DNA of 64,000 nt from positions 69,357-133,356 of the forward strand of contig CAJTLC010000005.1 in the NCBI GenBank assembly GCA_910576995.1, in the 5' to 3' direction. Source of the DNA: an uncultured Ruminococcus sp. GTDB lineage: Bacteria; Bacillota; Clostridia; Oscillospirales; Ruminococcaceae. The notes under the pieces are model-generated. The model was not told where the DNA came from. It did no database searches and saw nothing but the letters and a program-made list of their open reading frames with translations. The position numbers and the translations under genes were made by a program. Below are positions 60,800-64,000 of this stretch, in pieces. Numbering within the stretch: the first letter of the stretch is position 1; each line of letters begins with the position of its first letter.

Positions 60800-60834
60800 C
60801 TGACAGAGTATGTGATAGAAATGATAATTATCAT
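60800..60834 (+). promoter_or_regulatory. Promoter with overlapping palindrome, Fur/PerR-like
   Basis: CTGACA (60800-60805), 17-base spacer, GATAAT (60823-60828). The perfect palindrome ATGATAATTATCAT (60821-60834) covers the -10, so a repressor there would block transcription. It resembles Fur/PerR half-sites but lacks the central bases of the standard box. Confidence 0.5.
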
Positions 60835-60849
60835 GCAGGAGGCTGTAAG

Positions 60850-61116
60850 ATGAAAGTGAATGTTATCGGCGGAAATCTTCCGCAGGAAGAAATAAACGAA
60901 TATATAAAGTATGGCGAGGAAAAGTACAGCGACAGAATAATCAACGAAATGACCGTGACTGTCGACGGAGATTACGTTGATCTGAAATATGAATTTCAGA
61001 ACGTTCCGTTTGACCGCGTAAGGCGTATTACCGGCTATCTGGTGGGTACTCTTGACCGCTTCAACGACGGAAAGCGCGCTGAAGAACACGACAGAGTTAA
61101 ACATGGTGTTGAATAA
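60850..61116 (+). CDS. Stand-alone glycyl-radical-domain protein related to the C-terminus of anaerobic ribonucleotide reductase NrdD
   Basis: 88 residues. The C-terminal part VRRITGYLVGTLDRFNDG then KRAEEHDRVKH matches the end of NrdD, where RVxGY carries the glycyl radical; the equivalent Gly here is residue 62. The catalytic barrel and the zinc cysteines of NrdD are absent, and the protein has no Cys. The first ~50 residues are not recognised. It may act like GrcA/YfiD, replacing an O2-cleaved radical domain, or be an assembly/regulatory factor. CAGGAGG precedes the ATG at 60850; the longer frame to 60778 crosses the promoter. Next gene: reverse rubrerythrin. Confidence 0.75.
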   Translation: MKVNVIGGNLPQEEINEYIKYGEEKYSDRIINEMTVTVDGDYVDLKYEFQNVPFDRVRRITGYLVGTLDRFNDGKRAEEHDRVKHGVE

Positions 61117-61134
61117 CTTGTCTGTATAAATACT

Positions 61135-61163
61135 TTGACAGCAAGTTATATACATAATATACA
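61135..61163 (+). promoter_or_regulatory. Promoter of the reverse rubrerythrin gene
   Basis: TTGACA (61135-61140), 17-base spacer, TATACA (61158-61163); GGAGG follows before the ATG. Confidence 0.8.
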
Positions 61164-61185
61164 ATATATAATGGAGGTAATTATT

Positions 61186-61737
61186 ATGGCTAAATATGTT
61201 TGTCCTGTTTGCGGATATGTTCACGAGGGTGATTCCGCTCCCGAAAAATGCCCCCAGTGCGGCGTTCCGGGTTCTAAGTTTATTGAGAAAAAGGAAGAAG
61301 GAAATCTCGTTTTTGCTTGCGAGCATGAAGTCGGAATCGCAAAAGCAGTTACAGACGAGCAGATAATCGAGGGCTTGAAAGCTAATTTCTCGGGCGAATG
61401 CACGGAAGTAGGAATGTATCTTGCAATGGCGAGAGTTGCTCATAGAGAGGGCTATCCCGAAATCGGTCTTTACTGGGAAAAGGCTGCTTACGAAGAGGCT
61501 GAACACGCCGCTAAATTCGCAGAACTCCTCGGAGACGTCGTTTCGGCTTCGACAAAGGAGAACCTTGAGAAGAGAGTTGCGGCTGAACACGGCGCTACTC
61601 AGGGCAAGCTTGACCTTGCAAAGAGGGCTAAGGAACTGAATCTGGACGCTATTCATGATACGGTTCACGAAATGGCTAAGGACGAGGCTCGTCACGGTAA
61701 AGCTTTCGAAGGTCTGCTGAAAAGATATTTCGGTTAA
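61186..61737 (+). CDS. Reverse rubrerythrin (NADH-dependent peroxidase component)
   Basis: Reduces hydrogen peroxide and O2 in anaerobes. The 183 residues have the rubredoxin-like domain at the N-terminus (YVCPVCGYVHEG...CPQCGVPG, two CxxC pairs) and the ferritin-like di-iron domain after it (about 45-183), with SGECTEVGMY, EEAEHAAKF and DEARHGKAF as iron ligands. The order is reversed relative to classic rubrerythrin, as in clostridial revRbr. ATG at 61186 has GGAGG. Own promoter; stands 69 bases after the glycyl-radical protein gene. Confidence 0.94.
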   Translation: MAKYVCPVCGYVHEGDSAPEKCPQCGVPGSKFIEKKEEGNLVFACEHEVGIAKAVTDEQIIEGLKANFSGECTEVGMYLAMARVAHREGYPEIGLYWEKAAYEEAEHAAKFAELLGDVVSASTKENLEKRVAAEHGATQGKLDLAKRAKELNLDAIHDTVHEMAKDEARHGKAFEGLLKRYFG

Positions 61738-61738
61738 T

Positions 61739-61903
61739 TAAGTTTTTACTTGTTCTTGATTATCAGGGGAGATACTGTCTCCCCCTAATCCTCTCTGCAT
61801 AGGGACATTGTCCCTATGCAGAGAGGATTATAGATATATAATTTTGGGTTTCAAAATGGTGAAGCATTCTTTTGCATAACATCGCACAAGTAAAACTTGA
61901 TTT
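61739..61903. repeat. Palindromic element, relative of 57283-57489, with a 22-base hairpin
   Basis: AAGTTTTTACTTG and CAAGTAAAACTTGATT form the ends. It contains the hairpin GGGGAGA / TCTCCCC (61767-61785), which may be the terminator of the rubrerythrin gene, and the long hairpin at 61786-61830. Confidence 0.65.
61786..61830. repeat. Perfect 22-base inverted repeat
   Basis: TAATCCTCTCTGCATAGGGA-CA and its exact complement, separated by one base (loop ATT), flanked by short A/T stretches. It is much more regular than the terminators in the window. Confidence 0.85.
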
Positions 61904-62081
61904 GCATGGAAAAATTTTTTCGCAGGGTATTGACAAGTATTAGAATTTATGGTATAATAATTAAGTCGGTTATAGGCGTCTTAGTTAGAAGCGCAAGGGC
62001 GCTGTGGAGCGACATAATTTTGGAATGATGTCCATCCGTTTTCTCGGACATGACATCGTGAGACAATTTAAAAATATAAAT
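61904..62081 (+). other. Leader region before the tRNA-Leu locus
   Basis: After the promoter (61930-61958), about 115 bases precede the truncated tRNA. They contain GCGC-AAGG-GCGC (about 61991-62002) and ATGTCC/GGACAT (62028-62051) hairpins. No gene is seen. Confidence 0.5.
61930..61958 (+). promoter_or_regulatory. Promoter of the tRNA-Leu locus
   Basis: TTGACA (61930-61935), 17-base spacer, TATAAT (61953-61958): a perfect consensus promoter. Confidence 0.88.
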
Positions 62082-62123
62082 GCCGGCGTGTTGGAATTGG
62101 CAGACGAGGTGGACTCAAAATCC
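62082..62123 (+). pseudogene. Truncated tRNA-Leu (5' half, anticodon CAA)
   Basis: GCCGGCGTGTTGGAATTGGC, AGACGAGGTGG and ACTCAAAATCC match the acceptor, D-arm and anticodon arm of tRNA-Leu. The sequence then departs; no T-arm or CGCCGGC acceptor partner follows. The break is just after the anticodon loop, a classic integrase crossover site. Confidence 0.75.
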
Positions 62124-62469
62124 TTTAGCCATTTTTCGTGGATTTGAGTACCGATTGTTTTTCAGCTTCACTCCAACGGCGTATCTACGAGGTTTATTGA
62201 TTGCATTGGTAGAACGGACTTGTTCGTGCTTACGTTTTTTCTACCGTTTTTCTACCGTTTTTTCGTGGATCGTTTACAGATTGACGTTTGATTCAAAATC
62301 CTCTTGCCATTTTTGAAGTTTTTGAATTCCGACTGATTTTAACATCGCTCTAATGGCTTAACCACGAAGAAATCTGAGATTATGGTAGAAAGAACTTGTT
62401 CGGTTCATTTTTCTTCTACCGAAAATCTACCGAAATATCCTTGTCTTTCAGAAGAATAAAATTCAATAT
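62113..62469. repeat. Two tandem, diverged ~178 bp units starting at a tRNA-Leu anticodon-loop core
   Basis: Unit A is 62113-62290 and unit B 62291-62469. Each begins with A(C/T)TCAAAATCCT, then GCCATTTTT, then a tract ending GTAGAA(C/A)G(G/A)AC(TTGTTCG), then paired TCTACCG copies (A: CTACCG twice; B: TCTACCG twice). The third copy of the core lies in the intact tRNA at 62472. The paired TCTACCG copies look like integrase arm sites. Confidence 0.65.
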
Positions 62470-62471
62470 GT

Positions 62472-62554
62472 GCCGATGTGGTGGAATTGGCAGACACGCT
62501 TGACTCAAAATCAAGTACGAAAGTGTGCGGGTTCGAGTCCCGCCATCGGCACCA
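62472..62554 (+). tRNA. tRNA-Leu (anticodon CAA)
   Basis: 83 bases: acceptor GCCGATG/CATCGGC, D-arm with GGAATTGGCAGAC, anticodon stem-loop CTTGACTCAAAATCAAG with CAA, variable arm TACGAAAGTGTG, T-arm CGGGTTCGAGTCCCG, discriminator A and encoded CCA. Confidence 0.95.
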
Positions 62555-62569
62555 CAAAAAAATCAGCGT

Positions 62570-62604
62570 AGAATCGGGCTTTTTATAAGCTCGGTTCTTT
62601 TTTT
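62570..62604 (+). terminator. Terminator of tRNA-Leu
   Basis: AGAATCGGGCTT / AAGCTCGGTTCT pairs over 12 positions (two wobble), followed by T7. It also lies between tRNA-Leu and the end of the integrase gene. Confidence 0.82.
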
Positions 62605-62612
62605 ATGCGTTC

Positions 62613-63914
62613 TCATTCATTATCTGTCGGCTTGTTATCCTCTGCTCTGCTGCCTGCTTCTTCTGTATCAGGATTGCAAGCACCGAGAGCCTGAGCGATA
62701 GCATCTGCCGAGGAGAGCTTTGAATTGAACTCCAAGTGACTGTAAAAATCAGCAGTTACCTGGAATGTAGAATGACCTAACCACTCCTGAATTGCTTTCA
62801 TTGGAACACCATTAGCAAGCAGAAGGCTTGCACATGAATGTCTGAGATCGTGAAAACGGAGCTTCTTGAGCCTGTGATTTCTGATCATACTTGCGAAGTG
62901 GTCGGTTACATAAACGGGTGTGATAAGATTACCGAAGTTGTCGGTGCAGATATAATCGTCATAATCATGACAGTATTCGTGCTTCATGAGCTTGGAGAGA
63001 TATTCGTTTCTCTCTTTCTTCTCTTTCAGAAGCTCTCCTATATAAGGTATAAGCGGAAGTGTTCTGTAACTCGCTCTTGTCTTGAGCTGATTATGGAACT
63101 TAGTTACTCCCTTGCCGTCCTCTCTTACAGTATAAGCCTTTTCACGAATAGTGATCGTTTTCTTGTCGAAGTCGATAGCGTCCCACCTCAGACCAATGAT
63201 CTCGCTGCGGCGAAGTCCGTAATAGGCTGCGATAAGCACCACGATTTCCATACGATCTCCTCTGAAAGCATTGAACAGCAGTCCAAGTTCCTGTTCGTTA
63301 TAAAACATTGCCTCAAACTTCTCCATTTTAGGACGCTCCGTCTTTTCCGACTCATTTACGGTTATCAAGTCCATCTTCACCGCATATTTCAGCGATTTAT
63401 GGATATTTGCGTGATAGTGCTTGATCGTATTAGCCGAAAGACCGCTTGCATACATATCATTGTAGAAACGCTGAAGCTCCATTGCTTTCAGTTCACTGAG
63501 CTTAATGTCAGGAAATACTCTGTCGAAATATGAGATTATACGGTGAGAAGTGTGTTCATAGCCTGCAAAGGTTGTCTCTGCGACTGTTGGCTTGATAGAT
63601 TCGAGCCAAACCTTGAAGAACTCCGTGAATGTGTACTCTGTCTTAGCTGTTTCAAGAGACTGACCGTCTTCAGAAATCCTCATCTTAACGGCTTTCTCGC
63701 TCTTGACGATATTTCCGCTGATGTATTCCTTATAGAAATCGGCTACGATCTCGTCAACCTTAGCTGACAGTTCCTTCTTCTTGCAGTTCTCAGGAAGATC
63801 AGTTCCCACCCATTTTCTTTTCCTTTTGCCTTCGTTGTCTTTGTAGTCGAATACTACATAGTGTTTTCCGCCTTTTACAGCGGTGATGTACTTAAAGGGC
63901 AGACTTGCTTTCAT
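62613..63914 (-). CDS. int: Tyrosine recombinase/integrase of a mobile element
   Basis: 433 residues of the Tn916/phage-integrase type: an N-terminal arm-binding region (about 1-60), a core-binding SAM-like domain (about 85-180, YTFTEFFKVWLESIKPTVAE), and the catalytic domain (about 200-415) with YYGLRRSEIIGLRW (Arg), HDLRHSCASLLL (His-x-x-Arg), LGHSTFQVT (His) and FYSHL (Tyr nucleophile). The ATG at 63914 has AAGGAGG; the frame to 63974 is rejected. It lies next to tRNA-Leu with its 3' end toward the tRNA, as in integrative elements, so the element should extend to the right beyond the window. Confidence 0.92.
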   Translation of the reverse strand: MKASLPFKYITAVKGGKHYVVFDYKDNEGKRKRKWVGTDLPENCKKKELSAKVDEIVADFYKEYISGNIVKSEKAVKMRISEDGQSLETAKTEYTFTEFFKVWLESIKPTVAETTFAGYEHTSHRIISYFDRVFPDIKLSELKAMELQRFYNDMYASGLSANTIKHYHANIHKSLKYAVKMDLITVNESEKTERPKMEKFEAMFYNEQELGLLFNAFRGDRMEIVVLIAAYYGLRRSEIIGLRWDAIDFDKKTITIREKAYTVREDGKGVTKFHNQLKTRASYRTLPLIPYIGELLKEKKERNEYLSKLMKHEYCHDYDDYICTDNFGNLITPVYVTDHFASMIRNHRLKKLRFHDLRHSCASLLLANGVPMKAIQEWLGHSTFQVTADFYSHLEFNSKLSSADAIAQALGACNPDTEEAGSRAEDNKPTDNE

Positions 63915-64000
63915 TGCGATAAACCTCCTTGTTGTTATGAAAGCTTGGACCATAGTCAATAAAGTAGACAGCAAAATAGAAAAAAATCAAAAAAGTGCTT

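Noticed and set aside
62080..62316. Open reading frame across the tandem tRNA-Leu units
   Set aside because: It starts inside a tRNA fragment, has no ribosome binding site and its sequence is explained by att-like repeats.

Overview
The window looks like chromosomal DNA of an anaerobic, low-GC, Gram-positive fibre degrader, most likely Ruminococcus flavefaciens or a close relative. The reasons are three secreted proteins ending in dockerin modules, a pectinase with the PL1-PL9-CBM77-dockerin layout known from R. flavefaciens, a GH130 mannoside phosphorylase, a GlgB-GlgC-GlgD-GlgA glycogen operon of Firmicutes type, a reverse rubrerythrin, and strong AGGAGG-type ribosome binding sites. The species call is inference from protein features.

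Layout. 0-10 kb: FtsH, a SleB-type wall hydrolase, a DnaI/DnaD primosome pair, a GDSL esterase, tRNA-Thr, and a membrane metallophosphoesterase abutting a dockerin beta-propeller protein. 11-19 kb: a secreted leucine-rich-repeat/transglutaminase/dockerin protein with a YitT transporter, converging on the dgt-dnaG-rpoD operon, then YigZ and L31. 19-31 kb: phosphoglucomutase, then the cell-division wall-remodelling cluster FtsE-FtsX-EnvC(M23)-CtpA, a CdaR-type regulator, ArgS, a YwiB-like protein, a divergent D-Ala-D-Ala ligase-like protein and the GH130 phosphorylase. 32-36 kb: a galactokinase homologue that has lost its catalytic motifs, cardiolipin synthase and ThrE. 36-48 kb: the large pectinase, RadA with a lipoprotein, an EAL protein with a degenerate GGDEF, a small membrane protein plus SpoIVFB-like M50 peptidase, and flotillin. 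49-59 kb: a SpoIIE-like phosphatase, the glycogen operon, a VanY-type carboxypeptidase and UppP. 60-64 kb: a Crp/Fnr regulator divergent from a small stand-alone glycyl-radical-domain protein and reverse rubrerythrin, then a tRNA-Leu locus carrying integration scars and the tyrosine integrase of an element running off the right edge.

Many intergenic spaces hold 150-210 bp palindromic, MITE-like elements. Most share ends resembling TTAGAACCTGT...ACAGGTTCTAA, and their outer arms vary between copies while staying complementary within a copy. Several sit in 5' leaders or next to terminators, and one supplies the last codons of a gene.

The most interesting points are: the NrdD-like glycyl-radical 'spare part' protein beside O2-defence genes with a palindrome over its promoter; the pseudo-galactokinase; the Ddl-like protein lacking metal ligands; the covarying palindromic repeats; the tandem integration scars at tRNA-Leu; and the structured leader of the pectinase gene.
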